Assembly: GCF_012395835.1 (NCBI RefSeq)
Contig: NZ_JAAZSQ010000011.1
Span: forward strand, 62,669 to 115,670
Length of the DNA stretch: 53,002 nucleotides
Reading direction: 5' to 3'
Source: Arthrobacter mobilis
GTDB lineage: Bacteria > Actinomycetota > Actinomycetes > Actinomycetales > Micrococcaceae
Part shown: positions 34,001-42,500 of the stretch, piece by piece
How positions within the stretch are numbered: position 1 is the first letter of the stretch
Layout: each line of letters opens with the position of its first letter
Notes under the pieces: generated by a model
Seen by the model: the letters and a program-made list of their open reading frames with translations, nothing else
Databases searched by the model: none
What the model was told of the DNA's origin: nothing
Translations under genes and position numbers: made by a program

Positions 34001-35751
34001 CGGACACCCGCGATGTCTGCCTTAAGGCCTGTATAGAGACCGGCCAGCGCGGTGGCATTGGCCGCCCAGGTCCGCCCGCGCAGGATGCCGGCCCGGGCCT
34101 GGGTGCCCAACTCTTCACGCAGCCGGGCGTCCGCCACCAGTTTGCCCAGCGCGGCCGCCTGGTCCCCCGGATCGCCCGCGCGGAACAGCACACCGGTGCG
34201 GCCCGTGGACACCAGCTCGCGCAGGGCCGGCAGGTCACTGGCAGCGACCGGGCGGGCGGAAGCCATGGCCTCCACCGGCTTGAGCGGGGTGACGGCACGA
34301 GTCACATCAAGATCCTTCCGTGGCACAACAAAAACATCCAACGCCTGGTGGTACAGGTGGGCCTGGTCCCGGGGGACGCGTCCGGGCAGCAGCACGCGGC
34401 CCGCGATGCCGAGCTCCGCGGACAGCGCCCTGAGGCCGGGAGCGGCCACGCCGTCGCCGACGATCAGGCAGCGCAGTTCCGGATACCCACCGGCCAGCCG
34501 GGCGAAGGCCCGGAGCAAATCGTCCAAACCTTCATAGTCAACCAGACTGCTGACGGTGCCAATAAAGGTACCCTCTTCGGGCAGGCCCAACTGCCGCCGC
34601 GCCTGGGGCGGCGCTGCCGGTTCAGCCAGGAAACTGTCGCCAACGGCGTTGGGCAGCAGCAGCACCTTGTCCGCGGGGATTCCCTGGCCCACGATGTCCG
34701 CCTTCATCGCCTCGCCGAGCGTGGCCACGGCGTCGGCCTTGGCCATTACGTCCCGCTCGCGGGCCCGGAACAGGTGGTACCGCTGGCTCTGGCGAGCCCC
34801 GGGTCCGCGCGCGGCGGCCCAGGTGTCGGCGAGCTGGCCGCGCACCTCGTATACCCACGGAATGCCCAAGGCCCGGGCCACGGCACCTACTACCAGGCCG
34901 TTGACGAAGTGCGTGGTGGTATGCAGCACTCCGGGCCTGAGCTCCAGGGCCAGCTGCAGCAGCCCCTCCGCCTGCTGCTGCAGGCGCTGGTCGAAGCCGG
35001 GCGGCAGGCTGGCCGGCAGGTCCCGGTGGTAGACCACGCCGTCGAGCACATCCACCTGCCGGGCCAGCAGCCGCCCCACCTGCACCGGGTAGCCGGTGCG
35101 GGTTACGGCGTGCACCGTGGCGCCAAGCTCGCATTGGGCCTTGAGCAGCGAATGCGAACGTTGCGCGTAGCCGCTGCCGGTGTGCGGCAGCGAATTGGTC
35201 AGCAGATGCAGCACCGTGTCCGGTTCCGGCCGGTAGCCGGGCACCGGCGGCAGCTGCGGGGCCCAGCCGGTGAAAACCCTCAGTTCACTGGCCAGGCGCT
35301 GCCGCTGGCGCTCGTCGCGGCGCCCGCCGCCGGCCAGGGCCGCGACGGCGCCGGCCATGTCGCCGTCATACCAGCGACGCCTGGCGGCGGTGCCGCGGCG
35401 GCCGGAGGTGCCGGGATCGACATTCGCCAGCAGCCGGTCCGCCTCATCCGCCAGGCCGGCGGCGATGGCGACATCCGCCAGGCGCAGCGCCCGGCGGCCG
35501 GAGGCTCCTGCCTCGGCCGCTGCCTGGAGCTGCCTGCGCGCGAGATCTTGCTGGCCGCTGGCGAAGGCGCCCAGCGGCGCGGTAAAGGCGGTGCCCCCCC
35601 GCCGGGCGGCCCGGCGGGCCAGCGGCTGGACCAGTCGGGCCGGCAGCCGGCGCGAAACCTGCAGTGCGAGTACTGCCGGATCCTCGCCCAGATGCTGCCG
35701 GACGGTCCCTGCGGCGAGCCGGGCATTGTCCGCCAGGCGTCGCGCCGTCAC
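33997..35751 (-). CDS. GT4 glycosyltransferase with N-terminal helical extension
   Basis: This 584-residue protein starts at GTG 35751, in a GTGA overlap with the preceding stop. Residues 1-170 are Ala/Arg-rich and helical, perhaps repeat-like, and not assigned. The GT-B domain starts near 178 (TVLHLLTNSLPHTGSGYAQR), with HTTTHFVNGLVVGAVARAL, WVYEVRGQLADTW, VLLLPNAVGDSFL, IGTVSSLVDYEGLDDLLRAF, LRCLIVGDGVAAPGLRALSA and the donor-site block KPVEAMASARPVAASDLPAL (E-x7-E-like region). It is family 4 in type, using a nucleotide sugar in the cytoplasm; the specific sugar is unknown. Confidence 0.88.
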   Translation of the reverse strand: MTARRLADNARLAAGTVRQHLGEDPAVLALQVSRRLPARLVQPLARRAARRGGTAFTAPLGAFASGQQDLARRQLQAAAEAGASGRRALRLADVAIAAGLADEADRLLANVDPGTSGRRGTAARRRWYDGDMAGAVAALAGGGRRDERQRQRLASELRVFTGWAPQLPPVPGYRPEPDTVLHLLTNSLPHTGSGYAQRSHSLLKAQCELGATVHAVTRTGYPVQVGRLLARQVDVLDGVVYHRDLPASLPPGFDQRLQQQAEGLLQLALELRPGVLHTTTHFVNGLVVGAVARALGIPWVYEVRGQLADTWAAARGPGARQSQRYHLFRARERDVMAKADAVATLGEAMKADIVGQGIPADKVLLLPNAVGDSFLAEPAAPPQARRQLGLPEEGTFIGTVSSLVDYEGLDDLLRAFARLAGGYPELRCLIVGDGVAAPGLRALSAELGIAGRVLLPGRVPRDQAHLYHQALDVFVVPRKDLDVTRAVTPLKPVEAMASARPVAASDLPALRELVSTGRTGVLFRAGDPGDQAAALGKLVADARLREELGTQARAGILRGRTWAANATALAGLYTGLKADIAGVR

Positions 35752-36968
35752 GGCCTCTTCCCTGCCGCTGCCGTCCGGCCCGCTGCCGCCACGCTTTCCA
35801 GCAGTTCCATGTAGGAAGCGGCCAGCGCCGGCACATTCGCGTTGTTGCGTACCCACTCGCGGCCCCTGCCCCCGGTGGCCAGGCGGGAACGGTCATCCAG
35901 CAGGTCGCGCCAGAGCTGTGCCACGGCCTCCGGGTAGGCTCCGACCACGTCGCCTGCGCCCGAATCGTCCAGGATCTTGCGGGCCTCGCCCCGGACAATG
36001 CCGGTGACGTGGCGGCCCAGGGCCAGGACCTCGTAGGTCTTGGACGGGATGGTGGACTCGAAGGACTTCCAGTCATCCCGCAGGGAGACCACGCAGGTGT
36101 CCGCGCGGCGGTAATACTCCATCACCGCAGTGCGGTTGGCCGGGGGATGGAACTCCACCGGCGCGTCCAGTTCGGCCGCCAGCTCGATCAGGTGGTTGCG
36201 CTCCACGCCGTGGCCCACCATGGTCAGCTGCATCTTGTCGCCCACGAGCGCGGCGGCCTTGACCACCACATCCAGCCGCTGGCTCTCGCCGTGGTTGCCC
36301 AGGTAGACCACTTCGAGCCGTCCCGGCGCAGCGGAGGGTTCCGGCAGCTCTTCGATGAAGTCCAGGTCCACTCCGTTGCTGACCGTGGCCACATTCTTCA
36401 GTCCGCGCTGGCGCAGGATCTCGGCGAAGCCGTAGGTGACCGTGACCACCAGGTCCGCACGGTCCTGGATGGCGATGATGATGCGCTCCACGACGCTCTT
36501 GGCGCTGCCCTGGACGAGCCGGGCATCGCGGGCGATGTCCGGCCAGGCGTCCCGCATGTCCACCGCCAGGGGTGCGCGCAGCAGCCTGGCCGCCAGATAG
36601 CCTGCCCCCAGGATAGGCAGGCTGGGCACGGTGACAACCACCACGTCCGGCCGGGGGCCCATCAGTGCGGCAGGGATGCTGCAGGCCGCGGAGAACAGGT
36701 GGTTGGCCAGCCGGCCCAGCCGCGTGGTCCGGTGCGGCAGGAACGGCACCCTGCGGATCCGCTCGCCGTGGTCGCCAGCGTGCCGGCGGAAGGCCCGGCC
36801 GGCCTGGTCCTTTGGCAGCGTCCGCCGGCCCTCGGGCAGGTGCGCGATCGGTGCCACCACGTCCACCTCCCAGCCGCGCTGGCGGAAATGGGTGATGAAC
36901 TGGGACCAGCGCCGCTGCGGCGGGCTGACTTCGGGCGTGTATGAGTGTGTCAGCAGCAAGATCCGCAC
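35748..36968 (-). CDS. GT4 glycosyltransferase (WbuB-like), first gene of the polymer operon
   Basis: This 406-residue GT-B enzyme has MRILLLTHSYTPEVSPPQRR at the N-terminus, VVVTVPSLPILGAGYLAARL, VDMRDAWPDIARDARLVQGS, ATVSNGVDLDFIEELPEP, VVYLGNHGESQRLDVVVKAA and, at the donor site, IPSKTYEVLALGRHVTGIVR. This pattern is seen in WbuB-type N-acetyl-fucosaminyl or -quinovosaminyl transferases, so an early acetamido-sugar addition is possible but not proven. The start is GTG 36968 with AGGGGGAG 6 nt upstream. A TATAGG hexamer just before that ribosome-binding site could mark the operon promoter, since the gap to the next gene is 52 nt. Confidence 0.88.
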   Translation of the reverse strand: MRILLLTHSYTPEVSPPQRRWSQFITHFRQRGWEVDVVAPIAHLPEGRRTLPKDQAGRAFRRHAGDHGERIRRVPFLPHRTTRLGRLANHLFSAACSIPAALMGPRPDVVVVTVPSLPILGAGYLAARLLRAPLAVDMRDAWPDIARDARLVQGSAKSVVERIIIAIQDRADLVVTVTYGFAEILRQRGLKNVATVSNGVDLDFIEELPEPSAAPGRLEVVYLGNHGESQRLDVVVKAAALVGDKMQLTMVGHGVERNHLIELAAELDAPVEFHPPANRTAVMEYYRRADTCVVSLRDDWKSFESTIPSKTYEVLALGRHVTGIVRGEARKILDDSGAGDVVGAYPEAVAQLWRDLLDDRSRLATGGRGREWVRNNANVPALAASYMELLESVAAAGRTAAAGKRP

Positions 36969-37020
36969 GGGCTGCTCCCCCTATAGCTTGAGACTGTGGT
37001 GCAGGTGACTGGCGGCAGCA

Positions 37021-37758
37021 TCAGGCGCCCATTGCCGCGTTCCGGCCCCGGCGCGGCTTGTAGCCCCGCCGGATGCGGGCGTAGTACAGCACGCCGATGC
37101 CCACCAGGAGCGCAGCTACCGTGCCGCGGACCACGGGGGACTTGCCTACCGCCGTCGTGCGTTCGGTATCCGCTGCGGCCAGCTCTGGCATCGGCGTGGG
37201 CGTGGGCTCCGGTTCGGCGCTGGCCGACGGCGCGGCACTGGCCTCTGCTTCGCGCTTCCTGGTCTTGGTCGGCTCCGGCTTGGGTGAGGGTTCTTCCTCG
37301 GGCTTGGCCTCCACCGGCAGCAACGTGTCGCGGTTGTAGAGTTCCCCGGTCACCGGGTCCATGAAGTAGTTGGTGTTCGGCACGTAGAGCAGGCCCGTGG
37401 CGGTATTGACCAGGTAGCCGGTGGCCGGGTGGACCGGCAGGCCGTACGTCGGATCCAGCGGATAGCCGGTGACGGGGTCGTACTCGACGGCAGGTTCAGG
37501 TTCAGGCTCAGGTTCCGGTACGGATTCCGGTTCCGGTGCGGGCTCGTCGGCAGGCTCCTGGGTAGGCTCGGGTGCCGGTTCCTGGCTCGGTTCCGGCTCC
37601 GGGTCCGAAGGTTCAGGCTCGGGCTCGGGCTCAGTGGTCTTCCCGGGGTTGGTGACAGGCACCGGCTCGGTAACCGGCAGGGCGGCAGCCGGTGCGGACA
37701 CCGCGCCGAGCAGGGCCACCGCCAGGGCGGCCGCGGAGAGGCGGCTTCTGGTTCCCAT
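37021..37758 (-). CDS. Secreted, membrane-anchored Pro/Glu-rich surface protein
   Basis: This 245-residue protein begins with a Sec signal peptide (residues 1-27, [20 protein letters not shown]). Residues 35-90 are a Pro-Glu repeat region ([20 protein letters not shown]), a rigid spacer of the kind that crosses a cell wall. Residues 92-145 hold short repeats of the form [10 protein letters not shown], [24 protein letters not shown] and DPVTGELY. A second Pro/Ser/Ala-rich stretch precedes a C-terminal membrane helix ([19 protein letters not shown]) and a basic tail. There is no LPxTG motif, so it is anchored by the helix and not by sortase. It follows the LCP gene by 9 nt. Confidence 0.75.
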   Translation of the reverse strand: MGTRSRLSAAALAVALLGAVSAPAAALPVTEPVPVTNPGKTTEPEPEPEPSDPEPEPSQEPAPEPTQEPADEPAPEPESVPEPEPEPEPAVEYDPVTGYPLDPTYGLPVHPATGYLVNTATGLLYVPNTNYFMDPVTGELYNRDTLLPVEAKPEEEPSPKPEPTKTRKREAEASAAPSASAEPEPTPTPMPELAAADTERTTAVGKSPVVRGTVAALLVGIGVLYYARIRRGYKPRRGRNAAMGA

Positions 37759-37767
37759 AGTCCGTTC

Positions 37768-38865
37768 CTAGCTTCCGGCTTCGGTGGTGGCCCAGTAATC
37801 GTCGAACGCGCCGTTCCGCAGCGCGTCCGTGATCTGGTCGATCGCTTCCTGGTCCTTGATCACGATGGACTGCCCGTCCGCCGACGTGCCGGTGCCCAGG
37901 GTGGGCAGCGTGAACATGTGGATGTCGCCGGAGCGGACATCGCGCAGGCCGACGCCCAGTTTACCTACGGTCGCCGCATCGAATTCGGCGTCCACGCTGA
38001 TGTAGGGCGAGAACTCCGAAACGACGTCGGCGATCCGGCCGGGATTGGCCAGCGTCCCGGCATTCAGGAAGCGGGACATGACGGCCTTGACGAACAGCTG
38101 CTGGTTGCGCACGCGCTGGTAGTCGCCGTCGCTGAAGGCCTTGCGCTCGCGCACGAATTTCAGGGCCGAGTCGCCGTCCAAGGTCTGCACGCCCTGGGGG
38201 AAGAACTCGCCCAGGGAGCCGCTGGACTGGAAGGCGGCGGGGTTGTTGATCTGGACGCCGCCCAGGGAGTCCGTGAGGGCCTGGAAACCGGCGAAATCGA
38301 TAATGGCGACGTGGTCGATCCGGGTGTCGAAGAGCCCTTCGAGGGTTCCCACCACCAGCGGCACGCCGCCGAAGGCCATCGCGGCGTTGATCTTGTGTTC
38401 TCCGTAGCCGGGGATGTCCGTCCACAGGTCGCGCATGATCGACATGACGTAGACATTTTCGCGGTCGGCGGGGATGTGCATGAGCATCATGGTGTCCGAA
38501 CGGCCGCCGTTGGGCACACCTGCCAGGTTCTCGGTCTGGCCGCTGCCGCCGCGCTCGTCCGAGCCCATCAGCAGGATGTTGACCGACTTGTCCGAAGATG
38601 CCTTCACCGGTCGGGCCGCTTCCTCTGGGAAGGCGGTTTCGATGGTCTGGGATTTGCTGTTGAAGGTATTGGCGAGGTTCATCACGTAGCCGCCGGCCAC
38701 GATGGCCGCAACCACCACGAGTCCGAGCATCGTGAGGATGGCGGCACGCACGGGGTGGCGCTTCCTGCCCCGGCCCCGGCGGCCGCGGGGACGGTATTCA
38801 CCCTCGTCAGGCTCGAGATTGTATGGATGTTCGGACAATTTCTGACTCCCAAAGGACCTAGGCAA
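37768..38865 (-). CDS. LCP (LytR-CpsA-Psr) family glycopolymer transferase
   Basis: This is a 365-residue type II membrane protein. It has a basic cytoplasmic head (PRGRRGRGRKRHP), a transmembrane helix about residues 40-62 (AAILTMLGLVVVAAIVAGGY) and an extracellular LCP domain. LCP markers are VNILLMGSDERGG, GRSDTMMLMHIPADRENVYV, SIMRDLWTDIPGYGEHKINA, DHVAIIDFAGFQALTDSLGG, LDGDSALKFVRERKAFSDGD and YQRVRNQQLFVKAV with conserved Asp and Arg residues. LCP enzymes transfer lipid-linked teichoic or other glycopolymers to peptidoglycan. Its place before the polymer operon makes it the likely ligase for that chain. The N-terminal start is uncertain by a few codons. Confidence 0.92.
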   Translation of the reverse strand: MPRSFGSQKLSEHPYNLEPDEGEYRPRGRRGRGRKRHPVRAAILTMLGLVVVAAIVAGGYVMNLANTFNSKSQTIETAFPEEAARPVKASSDKSVNILLMGSDERGGSGQTENLAGVPNGGRSDTMMLMHIPADRENVYVMSIMRDLWTDIPGYGEHKINAAMAFGGVPLVVGTLEGLFDTRIDHVAIIDFAGFQALTDSLGGVQINNPAAFQSSGSLGEFFPQGVQTLDGDSALKFVRERKAFSDGDYQRVRNQQLFVKAVMSRFLNAGTLANPGRIADVVSEFSPYISVDAEFDAATVGKLGVGLRDVRSGDIHMFTLPTLGTGTSADGQSIVIKDQEAIDQITDALRNGAFDDYWATTEAGS

Positions 38866-38902
38866 CTTCTCGATCTTAGCGTGGTTGCCTCGGTGAACCG
38901 GC

Positions 38903-38908
38903 TAAAAT
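38903..38908 (+). promoter_or_regulatory. Probable leaderless -10 element of the DUF3515 gene
   Basis: TAAAAT at 38903-38908 ends 6 nt before ATG 38915, the geometry of leaderless actinobacterial promoters. GTGGTT at 38881-38886 is a possible -35 with 16-nt spacing. Confidence 0.5.
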
Positions 38909-38914
38909 TGACGT

Positions 38915-39418
38915 ATGCCACAGCCGTTTCGTGCCGTCCGCCTGCCCGCTGCCCTGTTCCTGGCCGGCGTGGTCGTGGCCGGGACCGCCGCGTGTTCCCC
39001 GGCGGTCCACGTCGAGGCGGCGCCGGATGCGGCCAACCCCGGGTGCGCCCCGATGATGGTGCTGCTGCCGCAGTTCGTGGCCGATGCACCCAGGCGCGAG
39101 ACCACCAGCCAAGGCTCGGCGGCCTGGGGCAATCCGTCCCAGGTGATCCTGCGCTGCGGGGTACCCGTGCCCGGGCCGACCACCGACCAGTGCGTGAGCG
39201 TCAATGGAGTGGACTGGGTCCTGCGCGGGCCCGAGGGAACCCAGGAAGGAAGCTGGACGGCGACCACCTACGGGCGCACGCCGGCGACCGAGCTGGTCTT
39301 CGACCCGGACCAGGTGGCCGAAAGCAGCGTCCTGACGGACCTGGCCGCCGCTGTGTCGAAGATCCCGCAGACCAACAGGTGCCTCAGCATTTCGGACACG
39401 CTGGAGACCGGGCAGTAG
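38915..39418 (+). CDS. DUF3515-family lipoprotein
   Basis: This 167-residue protein has a signal peptide ending in a lipobox-like VAGTAACS (Cys at about residue 27), so it is probably a lipoprotein on the outer face of the membrane. The mature part carries the family text NPGCAPMMVLLPQFVADA, GNPSQVILRCGVPVPGPTTD, CVSVNGVDWVLRGPEG and TTYGRTPATELVFDPDQV, with conserved cysteines that may pair. The function is unknown. In relatives DUF3515 genes sit between ddl and thiL. Here the gene is next to ddl and convergent with it, separated by a strong hairpin. Confidence 0.85.
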   Translation: MPQPFRAVRLPAALFLAGVVVAGTAACSPAVHVEAAPDAANPGCAPMMVLLPQFVADAPRRETTSQGSAAWGNPSQVILRCGVPVPGPTTDQCVSVNGVDWVLRGPEGTQEGSWTATTYGRTPATELVFDPDQVAESSVLTDLAAAVSKIPQTNRCLSISDTLETGQ

Positions 39419-39447
39419 CCCGCCCCGTTCCCCTCGACCCGCCTCCA

Positions 39448-39506
39448 TCCACTTTGCACATCACGCCCGTTCCCGGGACAGGAACGGGCGTGATGTGCAA
39501 AGTGGA
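39448..39506. terminator. 26-bp perfect hairpin between convergent genes
   Basis: The left arm 39448-39473 (beginning TCCACTTTGCACATCACG) is exactly complementary to 39481-39506 (ending GATGTGCAAAGTGGA), with a 7-nt loop CGGGACA. No T-run follows on either strand. The placement between the convergent DUF3515 (ends 39418) and ddl (ends 39520) suggests a bidirectional terminator of the hairpin-only type common in high-GC actinobacteria. Confidence 0.8.
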
Positions 39507-39519
39507 CCGGGAGAGGGGG

Positions 39520-40674
39520 TTAGCGCAGGCCGGTCCGGCGGCTCAGGGCCAGGTAGATCAGCTCGTCGATCAGCTCAGTGTAGGGGATGCCGGACTTGGC
39601 CCACATCTGCGGGTACATGCTGATCGGCGTGAAGCCGGGCATGGTGTTGATCTCGTTGATCACCAGCTCCCCGTCCGGGGTGTAGAAGAAGTCCACGCGG
39701 GACAACCCCTCGGCCCCGACGGCGTCGAAGGCAGCCGCGGCCAGCGCGCGCACCCGCTCGGTGACCTCGGCCGGCAGGTCTGCCGGGCAGCTGAGCGCCG
39801 CCGCGGCCCCGTCCACGTACTTGGCCTCGAAATCATAGAAGTCGTGGTCCCCGGGCTGCACGGCGATTTCCCCTGGCAGGCTGGTGCGCGGCTCCTCGAT
39901 GCCGCGTCCCTGCAGCACCGCCACCTCGATTTCCCGGCCGGCGATCCCGGCCTCCGCGACCACCTTCGGGTCATGCTCCCGGGCGGCCTCGATGGCGGCC
40001 CGCAGCCCAGAGCGGTCGGTTACCTTGGTGATCCCCATCGAGGAGCCTGCGCGGGCCGGCTTGATGAACACCGGGAAGCCCAGCGAGGCCACCCGGTCAA
40101 GGGCCGCGCCGGCATCCTGCTGCCACTGGCGGTCCGTGATGACCTGGTAGGGCCCGACCTTCAGCCCGACGGACTCGAACACCACTTTCATATAGTGCTT
40201 GTCCATGCCCACCGCGGAGGCGAGCACGCCCGGGCCCACATAGGGCACGTCCGCCAGCTCCAGCAGCCCCTGCAGCGTCCCGTCCTCGCCGAACGGCCCA
40301 TGCAGCAGCGGCAGCACGACGTCGATCCGGCCCAGGCTGCGCGGGGCCTGGCCGCCGGAGGTGACCAGCAGTTCGGTGCCGCGGCCGTGGTTGGCCAGCA
40401 TGACCTGTTCCGTCCCGGCGGCAACTTCGGGCAGCGAACCGGAGGCCAGCGACCACTGCGCCGGATCCTCGTCCACCAGCGTCCAGCTGCCGTCCCGCGC
40501 AATACCCACGGGCACGACGTCGTACTTGCCCTTGTCAATGGCCCCCAGCACGCCGGCAGCAGTCACGCAGCTGACGGAATGCTCGCTGGACCGGCCGCCG
40601 AAGAGGACAACCACCCGCGGACGGGAATTCCCCGGGTTCCAGGACTGCTGGCCGGGGGACGGAGGGAATGTCAC
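39520..40674 (-). CDS. ddl: D-alanine-D-alanine ligase Ddl
   Basis: This 384-residue ATP-grasp enzyme makes the D-Ala-D-Ala dipeptide for peptidoglycan. Motifs are VVVLFGGRSSEHSVSCVTAA, LHGPFGEDGTLQGLLELADV, YVGPGVLASAVGMDKHYMKV, FPVFIKPARAGSSMGITKV, AGREIEVAVLQ, YDFEAKYVDGAAA, GLSRVDFFYTPDGELVINEI and NTMPGFTPISMYPQMWA. Its YDFEAKY (Tyr before the omega-loop Lys) is typical of D-Ala-D-Ala and not D-Ala-D-Lac ligases. ATG 40674 overlaps the gpsA stop (ATGA), closing the murA-plsC-gpsA-ddl run. Confidence 0.96.
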   Translation of the reverse strand: MTFPPSPGQQSWNPGNSRPRVVVLFGGRSSEHSVSCVTAAGVLGAIDKGKYDVVPVGIARDGSWTLVDEDPAQWSLASGSLPEVAAGTEQVMLANHGRGTELLVTSGGQAPRSLGRIDVVLPLLHGPFGEDGTLQGLLELADVPYVGPGVLASAVGMDKHYMKVVFESVGLKVGPYQVITDRQWQQDAGAALDRVASLGFPVFIKPARAGSSMGITKVTDRSGLRAAIEAAREHDPKVVAEAGIAGREIEVAVLQGRGIEEPRTSLPGEIAVQPGDHDFYDFEAKYVDGAAAALSCPADLPAEVTERVRALAAAAFDAVGAEGLSRVDFFYTPDGELVINEINTMPGFTPISMYPQMWAKSGIPYTELIDELIYLALSRRTGLR

Positions 40675-41708
40675 TGCTGTTGCTCGCCTTCGGATTTGAG
40701 TTCACGGGTCAGCAGGCGCGGGGCCAGCTCTTCCACGGACAGGTGGCCTTCGAGGACCGCGACCACGGCCTCGGTGATCGGCATTTCCACACCCATCTGC
40801 GCGGCCAGGTCCAGCACGGCCCGGCCGGACTTGATGCCCTCGGCGGTCTGCGTCATACGCTGGTTGACCTCGTCCAGGCTCAGCCCTTCGCCGAGCAGGC
40901 GCCCGGCAGTATGGTTGCGCGAGAGCGGGGAGGAGCAGGTCGCGACCAGGTCACCGAGGCCTGCCAGCCCGGCCATCGTCTCCAGCTCGCCGCCGAGCGC
41001 GAGCGCCAGCCGGGTGGTCTCGGCCAGGCCGCGGGTGATCACGGAGGCCTTGGTGTTGTCCCCCATGTGCTTGCCGTCGCAGATGCCCACGCTCAGGGCA
41101 ATCACGTTCTTGACGATGCCGCCGATCTCCACGCCCACGACGTCGGTATTGGTATAGGGGCGGAAATACGGTGCCGTGCAGACGGCGGCGATCCACTGCG
41201 CCACTTCCAGGTCCGTGCAGGCCACCACGGAGGCAGTCGGTTCCCGGCGGGCGATCTCCATGGCCAGATTCGGGCCCGAAATCACCGCCACCCGGTCCTG
41301 CGGCAGCCCCAGTTCCTCGCGGATGACCTGGCTCATGCGCGCATCGGTGCCGCGTTCCAGCCCCTTCATCAGCGAGACGACGACGGCGCCGGGCGCCAGC
41401 AGCGGCTTCACGGTTTTCAGCTGGGCACGCACCGACTGGGCCGGCACCGCCAGCACGACCAGCGGGGCGCCGCCGAGCACCTGGGCCAGGTCGGCGGAGG
41501 CTGCCAGGTTCTCCGGCAACCTGATGTCCTTGAGGTACTGGGAGTTCAGGTGGAACTCGTTAATTTCCTTGGCGACCTCCGCCCGGCGGGCCCAGAGGCT
41601 GACCTGGATGTCAGGGTGGGCATCCGCGACCACCTTGGCGAAGGTGGTGCCCCAGCTTCCGGCGCCGAGGACCGCCACCTTGGCCGGCAGCGGCCGCCGG
41701 GCGCTCAC
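40671..41708 (-). CDS. gpsA: Glycerol-3-phosphate dehydrogenase [NAD(P)+] GpsA
   Basis: This 345-residue cytoplasmic enzyme reduces dihydroxyacetone phosphate to sn-glycerol-3-phosphate for phospholipid synthesis. Motifs are VAVLGAGSWGTTFAKVVADA (NAD-binding), LWARRAEVAKEIN, VVLAVPAQSVRAQL, SLMKGLE, VISGPNLAMEIARREPTASV, VGVEIGGIVKNVIALSVGIC with catalytic Lys, GLGDLVATCSSPLSRNHTAG and TAEGIKSGRAVLDLA. The start is GTG 41708, within a GTGA overlap with the plsC stop. Confidence 0.96.
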   Translation of the reverse strand: MSARRPLPAKVAVLGAGSWGTTFAKVVADAHPDIQVSLWARRAEVAKEINEFHLNSQYLKDIRLPENLAASADLAQVLGGAPLVVLAVPAQSVRAQLKTVKPLLAPGAVVVSLMKGLERGTDARMSQVIREELGLPQDRVAVISGPNLAMEIARREPTASVVACTDLEVAQWIAAVCTAPYFRPYTNTDVVGVEIGGIVKNVIALSVGICDGKHMGDNTKASVITRGLAETTRLALALGGELETMAGLAGLGDLVATCSSPLSRNHTAGRLLGEGLSLDEVNQRMTQTAEGIKSGRAVLDLAAQMGVEMPITEAVVAVLEGHLSVEELAPRLLTRELKSEGEQQQ

Positions 41709-42484
41709 TCTGCGTCCTTCGCCAGCCGGGCAGCCGCCTCGTCCCCGGCGGCGAAGTCCCGGCCGGTCGCCTTCTGGCGGTGCGCCGCCGGATCCCAGCG
41801 TCCGGCCGGGGCCGCCTCGCCGCGCAGTCCGGCCAACAGTTCGGTCACGGCGGCCATGATCTTGTCCGTGGCGGCCTCGAGCACGCTCTTGGTAATCGGC
41901 CGGCCGCGGAACTCTGACAGGTCCACCGGCGGCCCCGCCAGCACCTTGGAGGTCTTGCGCGGGAAGAGGTGGAAACGCTTGGCGTACCGGGGAAACAGCT
42001 CGTTGGCACCCCACTGTGCCACCGGCACTACCGGGGCGCCGGTCTGCAGGGCCAGCCGGGCCGCGCCGGTGCGCCCGCGCATCGGCCACAGGTCCGGATC
42101 GCGCGTGAGCGTGCCCTCCGGGTAGACGATCACCGCGCCGCCGGCGTCCATGACCTCGCGGGCCGCCGTCAGGGAGCGGTTGGCCCCGGCGCTGGAGCGT
42201 TCCACCGGGATCTGCCGGGCCCAGTGCAGGATAGGCCCGACCACCGGGATGCTGAACAGGGACGCCTTGGCCAGAAAGTGCGGCAGGTGCCCGCTGTTGT
42301 ACAGGTAGTGGCCGACCACGAGCGGGTCGATCTCGGTGTTGTGGTTGGGGCAGACGATAAAGCCTCGGTCCTTGGGCAGGTGCTCCTGGCCGGCCCATTG
42401 CCGCCGGAGGACGGCGTTGAGCACCGGCCGGGCCACCATGGCCACCACTCCCAGGGTGATGCGTTCCTTCTGTGCTTTTTCCAT
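41705..42484 (-). CDS. plsC: 1-acyl-sn-glycerol-3-phosphate acyltransferase PlsC
   Basis: This enzyme of about 259 residues acylates lysophosphatidic acid. It has the HX4D catalytic motif in VCPNHNTEIDPLV, the glycerol-phosphate motif VIVYPEGTLTRDPDLWPMRG and the hydrophobic GAPVVPVAQWGANELFP strand. An N-terminal hydrophobic segment (LGVVAMVARPVLNAVL) probably associates with the membrane. I used ATG 42484 (MEKAQK); an in-frame GTG at 42499 lies directly after the murA stop and adds five residues, and neither has a clear ribosome-binding site. Its neighbour gpsA makes the backbone that this pathway acylates. The C-terminal 50 residues are Ala-rich and charged. Confidence 0.93.
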   Translation of the reverse strand: MEKAQKERITLGVVAMVARPVLNAVLRRQWAGQEHLPKDRGFIVCPNHNTEIDPLVVGHYLYNSGHLPHFLAKASLFSIPVVGPILHWARQIPVERSSAGANRSLTAAREVMDAGGAVIVYPEGTLTRDPDLWPMRGRTGAARLALQTGAPVVPVAQWGANELFPRYAKRFHLFPRKTSKVLAGPPVDLSEFRGRPITKSVLEAATDKIMAAVTELLAGLRGEAAPAGRWDPAAHRQKATGRDFAAGDEAAARLAKDAE

Positions 42485-42500
42485 AATCGTCGGCGGCACG

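Noticed and set aside
37021-37758. Sortase-anchored surface protein
   Set aside because: The C-terminal helix and basic tail suggest it, but no LPxTG-like motif precedes the helix.
37429-41157. A 1242-codon open frame on the plus strand
   Set aside because: It runs antisense to the surface protein, LCP and ddl genes and in another frame through DUF3515. No protein family text is present; it is a composition artefact.
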